Shown here piece after piece: positions 16,095 to 24,218 of a stretch of DNA of 64,000 nucleotides. This DNA comes from DASWIP01 sp036397635. GTDB lineage: Bacteria; Actinomycetota; AC-67. Location: positions 62,001 through 126,000 of the forward strand of contig DASWIP010000080.1 of assembly GCA_036397635.1 (NCBI GenBank). The letters are read 5' to 3'. Positions within the stretch are counted from its first letter, which is position 1. Every line of letters begins with the position of its first letter. Under the pieces are notes generated by a model. The model made no database searches. It saw only the letters and a list, made by a program, of their open reading frames with translations, and had not been told where the DNA came from. The position numbers were made by a program, and so were the translations under genes.

Positions 16095-17227
16095 GGCCGG
16101 TCGCCGTCCTGGGCGTCGGCCAGACCGACCACGCCAGCGCGCGCACCGACGTGTCGCTGCCGGGCCTGATCCGCGATGCGATCGACCGCGCGCTGCTCGA
16201 CGCTGCGTTGGAGCATGACGACATCGACGCGGTGATCCTGGGGACGGCGCCTGACTTCTTCGAGGGCGTGATGCTGCCCGAGTGGTGGCTGGCCGGCGCG
16301 CTCGGCGGCATCGGCAAGCCGGTCCTACGCGTCCACACGATGGGCTCAGTCGGCGGTGCGACCGCGATCACAGCCGCGGCGCACGTCGGCAGCGGTCTGT
16401 TCGAGCGCGTGCTTGCGGTCGGATTCGAGAAACATTCGGAGTCGCAGGCGTTGTGGGGCCTCACGCCGCGCAACCCGTTCGGCCGCACGTTCGGCGCCGG
16501 CGCCGGCGCCGCGTTCGCGCCGATCTGCCGCGCGTATATGCAGCGCCACAGCGCGCCGGCCGAGATCGGGCCGCGCGTCGCGGTGAAGGCGCGCGCGAAC
16601 GCGCTGCGGAACCCCCACGCGCATCTGCGCTTGGACCTGACGCTCGACGAGGTGCTCGCGTCGCCGATGCTGTGGGACCCCATCCGGCGCCTCGAATCCT
16701 GTCCGCAATCCGACGGCGCCGTCGCGATGATCTTCGGCGCGGAAACGCATGCGCGCGCCGGCGCCGCATGGGTGCGCGGCGTCTCGACCATGGCGGAGGC
16801 GCTGTCGTATCCGGGCCGGGACGTGCTGCGCGCGCCGTCGGGCGTCGAGTGCGCGCGGCGCGCGTACGCGCAAGCAGGTATCACGCCGGCCGACCTGGAC
16901 GTCGCCGAGATCTACGAGCCCTTCAGCTGGATCGAAGTGCTGCTGTACGAGCTGCTCGGGTTCTGCGAGCCTGGTGAAGGCTGGCGGATGTTCGACCACG
17001 GTGACACCGACCTCGGAGGCCGCCTGCCGGTGAACCCGAGCGGTGGCGTGCTCTCGACCAACCCGATCGGCGCGAGCGGCATGCTCCGCATGGCGGAAGC
17101 AGCGCTGCAGGTGATGGCCCGCGCCGGCGAGCGGCAGGTGGACGGCGCGCGCACCGCGCTCGGTCACGCCTACGGGGGCACGCTGAGCTACCACGCGTGC
17201 ATGGTGCTGTCGAAGGAGAAACCGTGA
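16091..17227 (+). CDS. Thiolase-like protein (lipid-transfer/acetyl-CoA acetyltransferase family)
   Basis: 378 residues from GTG at 16091, overlapping the previous stop. Paralogous to its upstream neighbour: both begin with a V-x-GVGQTDHA type strand. Here the Tyr-containing EIYEPFSWIEVL is intact, and the C-terminal part shows LPVNPSGGVLSTNPIGASGM and GHAYGGTLSYHACMVL. The N-terminal Cys position is HTMGSVGGATAI, so no classical thiolase nucleophile. Expected partner is the DUF35 protein that overlaps its stop by GTGA. Confidence 0.85.
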   Translation: MRPVAVLGVGQTDHASARTDVSLPGLIRDAIDRALLDAALEHDDIDAVILGTAPDFFEGVMLPEWWLAGALGGIGKPVLRVHTMGSVGGATAITAAAHVGSGLFERVLAVGFEKHSESQALWGLTPRNPFGRTFGAGAGAAFAPICRAYMQRHSAPAEIGPRVAVKARANALRNPHAHLRLDLTLDEVLASPMLWDPIRRLESCPQSDGAVAMIFGAETHARAGAAWVRGVSTMAEALSYPGRDVLRAPSGVECARRAYAQAGITPADLDVAEIYEPFSWIEVLLYELLGFCEPGEGWRMFDHGDTDLGGRLPVNPSGGVLSTNPIGASGMLRMAEAALQVMARAGERQVDGARTALGHAYGGTLSYHACMVLSKEKP

Positions 17228-18153
17228 CCTTCGTCCGCAGGCCGCTCGACATCGAATACCCGTACACGCACTCGACCGGGCCGGTCGTCGGGCGCGCGCT
17301 CGCGGCGCTGCGCGACGGCGTGCTGCTGGGCGCGCGCTGCTTGCAGTGTGGCGCGGTCGGTGTGCCTGCGCGCGACTGGTGCGAGCGCTGCGGCGGCGCT
17401 GTTGCCGACCTGGTGCCGGTCGGCCCCGGCGGCGTGGTGCGCCACGTCGCGCGCGTTCACCGACCGACCGCGCTCGCGCCCACCGTCGAAGCATGGGCGT
17501 TGATCCGGCTCGACGGCGCCGACACGGACCTTCTCTACGCGGTCCGCGGCGACGTGCAGCCGGGGGGGCGCGTGCGTCCAGTCTGGCGTGAGCAGCGCGC
17601 CGGCTCGATCACCGACATCGAAGCCTTCGAGCCAGGCGAGCCCGAGGACGTTTCAGCTGAAACGTCCTCGGCACCGATCGAGATCTTCCACCGTCACGTC
17701 TCGCTGCCGTTCACCCTGTCCGCGGGCACGCAGCTCAGCCGCTACTACACCGACATCCGCGAGGGCCGCGGCCTGCACGGGGTACGCTGCTCGCGATGTG
17801 ACATGGTGCTGGTGCCGCCACGCGAGGCCTGCCCGCGTTGCTGGGCCGACACCGAAGACTGGATCCCGATCCCCGACCGTGGCATCGTCACCAGCTTCGT
17901 CGTGGTCAACGTGCCGTTCCACGGCCAGCAGATCGAGATCCCGTACGTGCTCGCGTGGGTGCGCCTCGACGGCGCCGACACATCGTTCCTGCACCTGCTT
18001 AGCGAGATCGATCCGTCCGACGCGCGCATGGGCATGCGCGTCGAAGCCGTCTGGCGCGAGCAGCGCTCCGGCTTCCCCAACGACGATATCGACCACTTCC
18101 GCCCCACCGGCGAGCCCGACGCGCCGCTGTCGGACTTCATCGAAGGGCTCTAG
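17224..18153 (+). CDS. Tandem (double) DUF35 zinc-ribbon/OB-fold protein
   Basis: 309 residues from GTG at 17224. Two DUF35 units in one chain: unit 1 has RCLQCGAVGVPARDWCERCGG then an OB-fold ending VWREQRAGSITDIEAF; unit 2 (from about residue 150) has RCSRCDMVLVPPREACPRC then an OB-fold ending VWREQRSGFPNDDIDHF. The near-identical ends VWREQRxG show an internal duplication. Since DUF35 normally pairs one-to-one with a thiolase-like chain, a fused pair following two thiolase-like genes suggests each half serves one of them. Confidence 0.9.
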   Translation: MTFVRRPLDIEYPYTHSTGPVVGRALAALRDGVLLGARCLQCGAVGVPARDWCERCGGAVADLVPVGPGGVVRHVARVHRPTALAPTVEAWALIRLDGADTDLLYAVRGDVQPGGRVRPVWREQRAGSITDIEAFEPGEPEDVSAETSSAPIEIFHRHVSLPFTLSAGTQLSRYYTDIREGRGLHGVRCSRCDMVLVPPREACPRCWADTEDWIPIPDRGIVTSFVVVNVPFHGQQIEIPYVLAWVRLDGADTSFLHLLSEIDPSDARMGMRVEAVWREQRSGFPNDDIDHFRPTGEPDAPLSDFIEGL

Positions 18154-18195
18154 GACACCACGAAGAGTGCCCGCAACGCCTCGCCCGAGGCCAAG

Positions 18196-18300
18196 ATGCC
18201 GTGGGAACCAATCTGGCAGGAACTAGGCGTCAACTCGTCGAAGCCGACGGCATCGGGAGCCGCCCTTCACGAGAGCGAGGACGGCACGGTCGGTCGGTGA
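18196..18300 (+). other. Short open stretch, possible remnant of an acyl-CoA ligase N-terminus
   Basis: A 34-codon frame, continuous with the frame of the double DUF35 after its stop, reads MPWEPIWQELGVNSS at its ATG. That resembles the first residues of AMP-forming acyl-CoA synthetases (W-x-x-LW-x-E-LG). It ends after about 30 more unrelated-looking residues. Either a decayed gene remnant or chance; I do not claim a functional protein. Confidence 0.2.
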
Positions 18301-18317
18301 CACAAGTATTCCTGACG

Positions 18318-19139
18318 CTAGCCTGGCAGTTCAGCAATCCACAGAATCGACGAGCCATGAAACGGGCTGGTGGCGATCTCGACCTCATAGCTCCAGTCGC
18401 CCTTAGCGTCGGTTGCGACAGCTGCCCACGGGAACGGTCCAAGGGAGGGATGAATCCGGGGGTCCAGTCCCCACGAGCTATCGCCGTCTCCATCTGGCCC
18501 CTTGATGGACAGGCTGCCGGCCTTAGAGTGTAGAAGCGCGAATAGGTATCCACCATTCTGACGAACTTCCCTTAGACCGACGGCTGCCGAGGCTCCCAGG
18601 AGTCCGGCACCGGTACCAATGTTGAAGTCGGCTACTGAGTACTGGTAAGCCACGCCTCCTGAGCGACTCGGTTCTGGATCCCCCTCCACCAGAACGTGGC
18701 ATTGAATCGTTCCTCCCCAGGAAGCCCAAATGACCCTGAGGCGCGTATTCTCTTCGGATGTTGTCTCACTCATGACCACTGGACGTACGGATCCCTCCGT
18801 TAACACGACCTGCTGCTTTGCCCCGGTGAGAGTGAGATCAGCCCGCACGCTGAGGTCAGGTTGAATTCCTAGCCATGAGGCGCTGAGGCCTCCCGCTTCA
18901 GCCTCCATGGAATACGCCTGAAAAATCCGGTGCGGCGAGGACTCAGAGTCTCCAGGGACCGTGCACTGCAGCTCCCAATTGGTATCCGCCTCCGGCAAGA
19001 AAGCATCGACGTAACCCACCGGAACTGACAACTGCTCGCGCGTCTCTGGAGCTAAGGGGGCCTTGGCCTGAACAATATGCGGGATTAGCCCGGCACACAG
19101 CGCCAACGCGACCACGGTGATTGCGCCCGGTCGAATCAC
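18318..19139 (-). CDS. Secreted protein of unknown function
   Basis: 273 residues. Signal peptide MIRPGAITVVALALCAGLIPHIVQA, mature region with two Cys pairs, Trp-rich beta-type segments (WELQCTVPG, WASWGGTIQCHVLVEG) and no recognised domain. Base composition is visibly less GC-rich than neighbouring catabolic genes, as in the secreted genes at 44800-46417, with which it shares a similar length and style. This could reflect recent acquisition or different codon pressure. Not related by eye to any enzyme family. Confidence 0.6.
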   Translation of the reverse strand: MIRPGAITVVALALCAGLIPHIVQAKAPLAPETREQLSVPVGYVDAFLPEADTNWELQCTVPGDSESSPHRIFQAYSMEAEAGGLSASWLGIQPDLSVRADLTLTGAKQQVVLTEGSVRPVVMSETTSEENTRLRVIWASWGGTIQCHVLVEGDPEPSRSGGVAYQYSVADFNIGTGAGLLGASAAVGLREVRQNGGYLFALLHSKAGSLSIKGPDGDGDSSWGLDPRIHPSLGPFPWAAVATDAKGDWSYEVEIATSPFHGSSILWIAELPG

Positions 19140-19285
19140 TTGGCCGGCCCCTCATCCAAGTACATGATCACCTTCGCCTTGAGAAGATGCGAACCAAGTA
19201 CACAGTCCAATGGAACGGAACGGCCGGCGCATCCCTGGATCCCCCATGACCGGCATGCTTCCCTGCGGATCGGGCAGCTTCCTGC

Positions 19286-20446
19286 TCATCCGCGGGGCAG
19301 GCCGAGCGCGCGCTCAGCCAGGATGTTCTTCTGGATCTCAGTGGTGCCCGCGCCGATCGTTGTCATGCGGCTCCACACCTCGTCGTGCGCCCACGAGCCG
19401 TCGTCGATCGCGTCCGCGTCACCCTTCCAGCGCAGCCCGTCCGGCCCGAACGCGTGCATCGCCGCTTCGGCGAGGTCTTGGGACACCAGGCTCCAGTGCA
19501 GCTTGCCGATCGGAACCTCGGGCCACGGGTCGTCGCCGCGCGCAGCCTTGGTCACAGCGCGCAGCGCCGTCAGCCGGATGATCTGCACGCGCACGTACAG
19601 ATCCGCCAGCTCCTGCTGCAGCGCGGCGGCGCGCACCGGATCGGACGGCCACGATTCTTCGTGTGCGAGCAGCTGCTCGAGCCGCTGCCGGAGGTTGATG
19701 CCGTAGGTGACGGTTCCGACGCGCTCGTGCGTGAGCGTCGCCATCGCGACGCGCCACCCGTCGCCCTCGTCGCCGAGCCGGTCGACGACCGGCGCGCGCA
19801 CCTCGGTGAAGAACACCTCGTTGAACTCGGTCCCGCCGGTGATCTCGCGCAGCGGCCGCACCTCGACGCCGGGCGCGCGCATGTCCACCACGATCATCGA
19901 CATGCCGCGGTGTCGCTGCTCGGACGGATCGGAGCGGCACAGCAGCAAGCATCGATCCGAACGGTTCGCGCGAGAGATCCACACCTTCTGCCCGGTGATC
20001 ACGTACGCGTCGCCGTCGCGTTCGGCACGAGTCGCGAGCGCCGCGAGGTCGCTGCCGGCGCTCGGCTCGCTGAAGCCTTGGCACCAGATCTCGTCGGCGG
20101 CGAGCATCGGCGGCAGCCAGCGTTGGAGCTGCTCGTCGGTGCCGTACTCGAGGATCGCCGGGCCGATGTTCCACACGCCGATCGAGTTGATCACCGTGGG
20201 CGCGCGCGCCTCGGCCAGTTCTTCTTGGTAGATGACTCGTTGCGCGACCGAGGCTTCGCGGCCGCCCCACGCGCGCGGCCAGCCGGGCGCGACCCAACCG
20301 GCGTCGGCGAGACGCCGTTGCCACGCGCGCCTGAACTCGAATGCGTCGTCGGCATCGCCGGGGAGCGGGCCGGGATGGTTCGCGGCGAGCCACGCGCGTA
20401 GCTCCGCACGGAACGCGGCATCCTCGGGAGTGTCGTCGAAATCCAT
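19286..20446 (-). CDS. Acyl-CoA dehydrogenase (FadE17/FadE26-like)
   Basis: 386 residues, full ACAD fold: N-terminal helical domain (FRAELRAWLAANHPG), FAD-site IWCQGFSEPSAGSDLAAL and ITGQKVWISRANRSD, C-terminal GAGTTEIQKNILAERALG. The residue before GTTEIQ, where medium-chain enzymes have the catalytic Glu, is Ala, as in the mycobacterial FadE26/27-28/29 type. Those enzymes often work as heterotetramers on CoA-linked side chains. Starts at an ATG 6 nt downstream of a TAACGT box (20453-20458), a leaderless arrangement. Transcribed alone. Confidence 0.9.
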   Translation of the reverse strand: MDFDDTPEDAAFRAELRAWLAANHPGPLPGDADDAFEFRRAWQRRLADAGWVAPGWPRAWGGREASVAQRVIYQEELAEARAPTVINSIGVWNIGPAILEYGTDEQLQRWLPPMLAADEIWCQGFSEPSAGSDLAALATRAERDGDAYVITGQKVWISRANRSDRCLLLCRSDPSEQRHRGMSMIVVDMRAPGVEVRPLREITGGTEFNEVFFTEVRAPVVDRLGDEGDGWRVAMATLTHERVGTVTYGINLRQRLEQLLAHEESWPSDPVRAAALQQELADLYVRVQIIRLTALRAVTKAARGDDPWPEVPIGKLHWSLVSQDLAEAAMHAFGPDGLRWKGDADAIDDGSWAHDEVWSRMTTIGAGTTEIQKNILAERALGLPRG

Positions 20447-20452
20447 TTCAGA

Positions 20453-20458
20453 ACGTTA
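20453..20458 (-). promoter_or_regulatory. Leaderless-type promoter -10 box for the acyl-CoA dehydrogenase at 19286-20446
   Basis: Minus-strand TAACGT followed by six nt (TCTGAA) and the ATG at 20446. No Shine-Dalgarno sequence. Confidence 0.5.
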
Positions 20459-20590
20459 TCCGGTCGAGCAGCTTGCCCGCCTCGCCGATCTGCTCGCAGT
20501 AGACGAACATGCCGCGCACCTTCTCGATGCTCACGCGCGCGCATCATCGCATCCGATGTCCGCCGCCGAGTAACCGGGGCATCAGGCGCA

Positions 20591-20649
20591 CATCCCCCCG
20601 AACTTGTCCGGATCCTGCAGGGTGTACTGACACCATCCCGGACGAGAAC
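20591..20649 (-). repeat. 59-bp direct repeat, copy downstream of the DUF559 gene
   Basis: Matches the copy at 21558-21616 at 53 of 59 positions, same orientation. On the minus strand it begins GTTCTCGTCCGGGATGGTGT and ends with GTTCGGGGGGATG. It contains nested inverted repeats: an outer GTCCGG(G)AT with ATCCGGAC and an inner GGTGT-CAGT-ACACC. It starts 15 bp beyond the stop of the DUF559 gene. Differences from the other copy fall mostly in the stem-forming parts. Confidence 0.9.
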
Positions 20650-20664
20650 CGGTGGGCGGAGCGG

Positions 20665-21603
20665 TCACGGTGCGTCGTGGAGGGCCGCCCAGATCGCGGC
20701 GACTAACCTCTCCGGGCGCGCGAGGTCCCTCCAGGTGACATGGATGACCCGCCAGCCGAGCAGCGTCAGCGCGTTGCGCCGTGCCAGGTCGTGCTCCCAG
20801 GGCATGCGGCCGGAGTGCCACCGGTAGCTGTCCGCCTCGATCGCCAGCCGGGCATCGGGGAACGCGAAGTCCACCACGGCTACGGTCCGCCCACCGCTCC
20901 TGATCCGGTACTGGGGAAGCGGTTCGGGCAGACGGGCGCGCCGCAGGACCCGCAGCAGCCGCGACTCCAGGACGCTCTCCGGAGGAGGATCCGAGGGAGC
21001 GCGCGCTTCGAGCAGGGCGCGCATCACTGCGATGCCGGGCCGTCCTCGCTGGTCTCCACGGACGTGCCAGCGCATGCGCGCGATGGAGACGAGGCGGCGG
21101 CGGAGCGCGTCGTCCAGCGCCTCCTCGACCGCATCTCTCGACGCCACCGCCGCGATGTCGATCAGCGTGCGCGCCGGAACGGTCACGGGGATCGCCTCCA
21201 CGATCGTCACGTCTCCGGCCGGAAGAGCGTTCCGATGCACGATCCCGGGTGCGATGCGGTCCCGGCGCCGGGGCACCGTCAGCTCGATCGGCCCCGGCTC
21301 GAAGCCTGCGAGACGAGGCAAGGCGGCAGCCGCGCGATGCGACGCGACGGCGCCGTCACCCCACGCGAGGCAAGCCGCAAGCAGAGACTGGCGCCATGAC
21401 GGCGGGACCCCGGCGAGCCGGAACACCCCGCTCGCGCATCGCTCCCACCGGCCCACCTCGAGCCGGTGGTCGATGAAGCCACGCGTAGCGCCGAGTTCCC
21501 TCAGCTGTGCCCGCGTGAAGACCCCGTGCTGGCGTTCCGCAAGGCGCGCCACGCCCGCATCCCCCCGAGCTTGTCCGAGTTCTGCAGGTTGTACTGGCAC
21601 CAT
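20665..21603 (-). CDS. DUF559/Vsr-like endonuclease-domain protein with AbiEi-type N-terminal wing
   Basis: Up to 312 residues. The N-terminal LAERQHGVFTRAQLRELG is the winged-helix of AbiEi-like (type IV antitoxin) proteins, and the C-terminal DFAFPDARLAIEADSYRWHS, RRNALTLLGWRVIHVTW is the PD-(D/E)xK-like DUF559 nuclease fold related to Vsr. The ATG at 21603 lies inside the 59-bp repeat; GTG at 21552, 6 bp past the repeat edge, is an alternative, favoured because the two repeat copies differ at non-synonymous sites. Function unproven; these genes are common as orphans in Actinomycetota. Here it is bracketed by direct repeats like a one-gene cassette. Confidence 0.82.
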   Translation of the reverse strand: MVPVQPAELGQARGDAGVARLAERQHGVFTRAQLRELGATRGFIDHRLEVGRWERCASGVFRLAGVPPSWRQSLLAACLAWGDGAVASHRAAAALPRLAGFEPGPIELTVPRRRDRIAPGIVHRNALPAGDVTIVEAIPVTVPARTLIDIAAVASRDAVEEALDDALRRRLVSIARMRWHVRGDQRGRPGIAVMRALLEARAPSDPPPESVLESRLLRVLRRARLPEPLPQYRIRSGGRTVAVVDFAFPDARLAIEADSYRWHSGRMPWEHDLARRNALTLLGWRVIHVTWRDLARPERLVAAIWAALHDAP

Positions 21604-21616
21604 CCCGGACGAGAAC
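21558..21616 (-). repeat. 59-bp direct repeat, copy at the start of the DUF559 gene
   Basis: Same orientation as the copy at 20591-20649, 53/59 identical. Its promoter-distal end supplies a G-rich stretch (CGGGGGGATG) just before the GTG at 21552, so it could act as 5' leader or ribosome-binding region for the DUF559 gene. Pairing between GTCCG and CGGAC is kept although the inner hairpin is weaker than in the other copy. Confidence 0.9.
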
Positions 21617-21730
21617 TAACACGGGCGCATGGCGATGTCGCGCTCAGGTGACCGGGTCGAGCACATCGGGGCGATTTACCACCGCGTCGGCGACGTCCTC
21701 CACACACGCGACGTCCGCGCGCAGCCTCCG

Positions 21731-22927
21731 TTAGGCCGATGCGACCACGCGCGCGGGACGGAAGCGGACGGGGAGGCGGTTGGGCGAGCGGAACGCGTCC
21801 CCTTGGATGTACGTCTCGCCGCCGTCCGCGTCCAGCCGCAGGTCCTCCAGCCGATCGAGCAGCGCGTTCATCGCCGTGGTCACCTCCGCGCGCGCGAGGT
21901 GCTCGCCCAGGCAGCGATGCGGCCCTTCGGCGAACGCGAGGTGCGGCGCGCGCACCGCGAACAGGTCGTAGCGGTCCGGATCCTCGAACACCGCCTCATC
22001 CCTGTTGGCCGAGCCGAGCACCAATCCGATGTGCGCGCCGGCGGGGATCACGGCCGCACCCACCTCGACGTCGCGGGTCGTCATCCGCTCGATGAACTGC
22101 ACCGGGGTCTCCCAGCGCAGCGCCTCCTCGATCGCGGCGGGTAGAAGGTCACGCTGATCCCGTACGGCGTCGAGCTGCCGCGGGTCGTGCAGCAGCGCGA
22201 ACAGCAGGGAGCCGAGCAACCGGTAGGTGGTCTCGGCGCCGGCCGGCAGCAGCAGCCGCAGGAACCCAAAGATCTCCTCGTCGGGCAAGGGCCGCCCGTC
22301 GATCTCGGCCCCGGCAAGCTCGCCGATGAGATCCTCGCGTGGGTCGCGACGACGCTGCTCGACGATCGGCGCGAGGTAGGAGCGCATCTCCTCGGCGGCC
22401 TGCAATCCGATCGAGGTCTCCGAGAGCCCGAGCATCGCGATCGACAGCCGAACGAACCGTGGATACTCCTCTCGCGGGATCCCGAGCAACTCGGCGATGA
22501 TCTGGATGGGATAGCGGATCGTCACCTCCGAGACCAGCTCGGCGCGCCCGTGTCCGGCGATGCGGTCGATCAGGTCGTGGATCGTCGGCTCGATCAGGGT
22601 GGGCAGCACCCGCTCGATCGCGCGCCGGCGGAAGGTGCCGCCGATCAGCGCGCGATGCTGCTGATGCTCGGCGCCGTCCATCTGCAGGATCGACGGGCCG
22701 AACGCCAGACCGACCGAGTCCTCGTAGCCGCGCGACGAGAATGTCTGCGGGTCACGCAGCATCCGCTCCACGTCGGCGTAGCGGAAGATGGTGAACCACG
22801 CTCCCGCCGGATCCTGCTGCATCACCGGATCCTCCCGGCGCGCCCAGGCGTAATCCGGGTAGGGATCGCGCGCGTCGCCGACCGCGAGCTTGATCAGCGC
22901 GTCGAGGTCGTCGGGCCAGTCGCTCAC
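21731..22927 (-). CDS. Cytochrome P450
   Basis: 398 residues, class I soluble bacterial P450. I-helix LLPAGAETTYRLLG with the acid (Glu) and Thr pair, K-helix ExxR in EEALRWETP, and haem-binding loop FAEGPHRCLGEHLAR with the Cys ligand. Needs ferredoxin and reductase partners, none of which is nearby. Its start overlaps the stop of the upstream P450 by ATGA, so both are co-translated. They resemble each other along the whole length and probably arose by tandem duplication. Substrate unknown; a hydrophobic carboxylic or sterol-like compound would fit the neighbourhood. Confidence 0.95.
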   Translation of the reverse strand: MSDWPDDLDALIKLAVGDARDPYPDYAWARREDPVMQQDPAGAWFTIFRYADVERMLRDPQTFSSRGYEDSVGLAFGPSILQMDGAEHQQHRALIGGTFRRRAIERVLPTLIEPTIHDLIDRIAGHGRAELVSEVTIRYPIQIIAELLGIPREEYPRFVRLSIAMLGLSETSIGLQAAEEMRSYLAPIVEQRRRDPREDLIGELAGAEIDGRPLPDEEIFGFLRLLLPAGAETTYRLLGSLLFALLHDPRQLDAVRDQRDLLPAAIEEALRWETPVQFIERMTTRDVEVGAAVIPAGAHIGLVLGSANRDEAVFEDPDRYDLFAVRAPHLAFAEGPHRCLGEHLARAEVTTAMNALLDRLEDLRLDADGGETYIQGDAFRSPNRLPVRFRPARVVASA

Positions 22928-24150
22928 GACGGCGAGAACCTGATCGGGACGCAGTTGGGCGAACGGAACGCGTAGCCGAGCACATGAGGGTCGCGTCCAT
23001 CAGCGTCCAGCCGCAGATCCGGCAGCCGGTCGAGCAGCACGTCCAGCGAAACCGCCGCTTCGAGCCTGGCCAGATGCTCACCCAGGCAGCGGTGCACCCC
23101 GTCGCCGAACGCGACGTGGGGCGGCGGACCAGTCCGAGACAGATCGTAGGCGTCGGGGGCGTCGTAGCGAGCCTCGTCCCGGTTCGAGGCGCCCAGGTTC
23201 ACGAACACCGGGGTTCCCTCCGCGATCGCGACCCCGGCCAGTTCGGTGTCCCGAGTCGCCTCGCGCATCGCGAACTGCACCGGCGCCTCCCAACGCAGCG
23301 ACTCCTCGACCGCTTTCGCGATCAGGCTCCGGTCGGCGCGCACGGCCTCCAGCCGCGACGGCTGCTCGAGCAGCGCGAGCGTCATCGAGCCGAGCAGCCG
23401 ATACGTGGTCGCCGCGCCCGCCGGGATCAGCAGTCGCAGGAACCCGTGGATCAGATCCTCGGGAAGCTTCTGCCCGTCGAGCTCAGCGGTGACCAGATCG
23501 CTGATCACGTCATCGCCGGGCGCGGCGCGGCGCTGCTCGATCACGGTCGCGAAGTAGGCTTCGGCTTCCTTGGCGGCCGCGACGGCGCGATCCCAGTCCA
23601 CCGCGGCGCTCTCGAGCGATACCGCCCAGCGCTGCCAGCGCTCGAGATCGATCGCCGGCACGCCCAGGATCTGCGCGAAGACGCGCACCGGCACCTGCCA
23701 GGTGAACTCGCGCACCAGCTCGGCGTCGCCGCGCGCGGCGAACCGGTCGATGGCCTCGTGGGCGACCGGACGGATCAGGGTCTCCTCCCACTGCTTGACC
23801 ACGGTCGGCCGGAAGGCGTGCCCGATCAGCTTGCGGTGCACGAAATGCTCGCGGCCGTCCATCTCCAGGATCGTTCGCCCGAGCAGCGGTCGCATCCACG
23901 CGCCGTTGATCCGCGCCGAGAAGGTCTCCTCGTCGCGCAGGACGATCGATGCGACGTCGTAGGAGAAGACCATCGTGACCGGCACGCCCAGATGCTTCGC
24001 CGGCGCGACCGGGGACGCGCGCCGAGCCTCGTGGTAGCGCGGGTACGGGTCGCGATCGTCGCCGATGTTGGCGGCGAGCAGATCGACCTCGCCGGTCGCC
24101 GACGCCCCCGGCTGGTCGGTCGCCCCGGGCACTGGCTGGTCGGTCGCCAC
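22924..24150 (-). CDS. Cytochrome P450 with atypical I-helix
   Basis: 408 residues, close in sequence to the P450 that follows it. ExxR in EESLRWEAP and haem loop FGDGVHRCLGEHLAR are intact, but the I-helix motif reads LIPAGAATTYRLLG: the acidic residue of the usual AG-x-(D/E)-T is Ala. That residue normally helps proton delivery to the iron-bound oxygen, so the chemistry may be altered, or peroxide/alternative proton relay used. N-terminal 20 residues are a low-complexity extension rich in Ala, Thr, Pro and Gly. Divergent from the thioesterase at 24219. Confidence 0.94.
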   Translation of the reverse strand: MATDQPVPGATDQPGASATGEVDLLAANIGDDRDPYPRYHEARRASPVAPAKHLGVPVTMVFSYDVASIVLRDEETFSARINGAWMRPLLGRTILEMDGREHFVHRKLIGHAFRPTVVKQWEETLIRPVAHEAIDRFAARGDAELVREFTWQVPVRVFAQILGVPAIDLERWQRWAVSLESAAVDWDRAVAAAKEAEAYFATVIEQRRAAPGDDVISDLVTAELDGQKLPEDLIHGFLRLLIPAGAATTYRLLGSMTLALLEQPSRLEAVRADRSLIAKAVEESLRWEAPVQFAMREATRDTELAGVAIAEGTPVFVNLGASNRDEARYDAPDAYDLSRTGPPPHVAFGDGVHRCLGEHLARLEAAVSLDVLLDRLPDLRLDADGRDPHVLGYAFRSPNCVPIRFSPS

Positions 24151-24206
24151 GGGCTCCTCCCGGTTCGCCTGACGCGGGTGTCAGTCGCAGCCTACCCCCG
24201 CGTGGC

Positions 24207-24212
24207 TATGCT
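24207..24212 (+). promoter_or_regulatory. Leaderless-type promoter -10 box for the double hot-dog gene
   Basis: TATGCT, six nt upstream of the GTG start at 24219. This spacing puts the transcription start on the start codon and supports GTG as the initiator. Confidence 0.55.
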
Positions 24213-24218
24213 CCGCGC

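Noticed and set aside
20591..21616. Transposon with terminal inverted repeats around the DUF559 gene
   Set aside because: The two repeats are in direct, not inverted, orientation, no transposase is present and no target-site duplication is evident. I describe it as a repeat-bounded cassette instead.
21617..21730. Extra coding region between the DUF559 repeat and the P450 gene
   Set aside because: Only short shadows; the 114-bp gap shows no motif, ribosome-binding site or conserved start.
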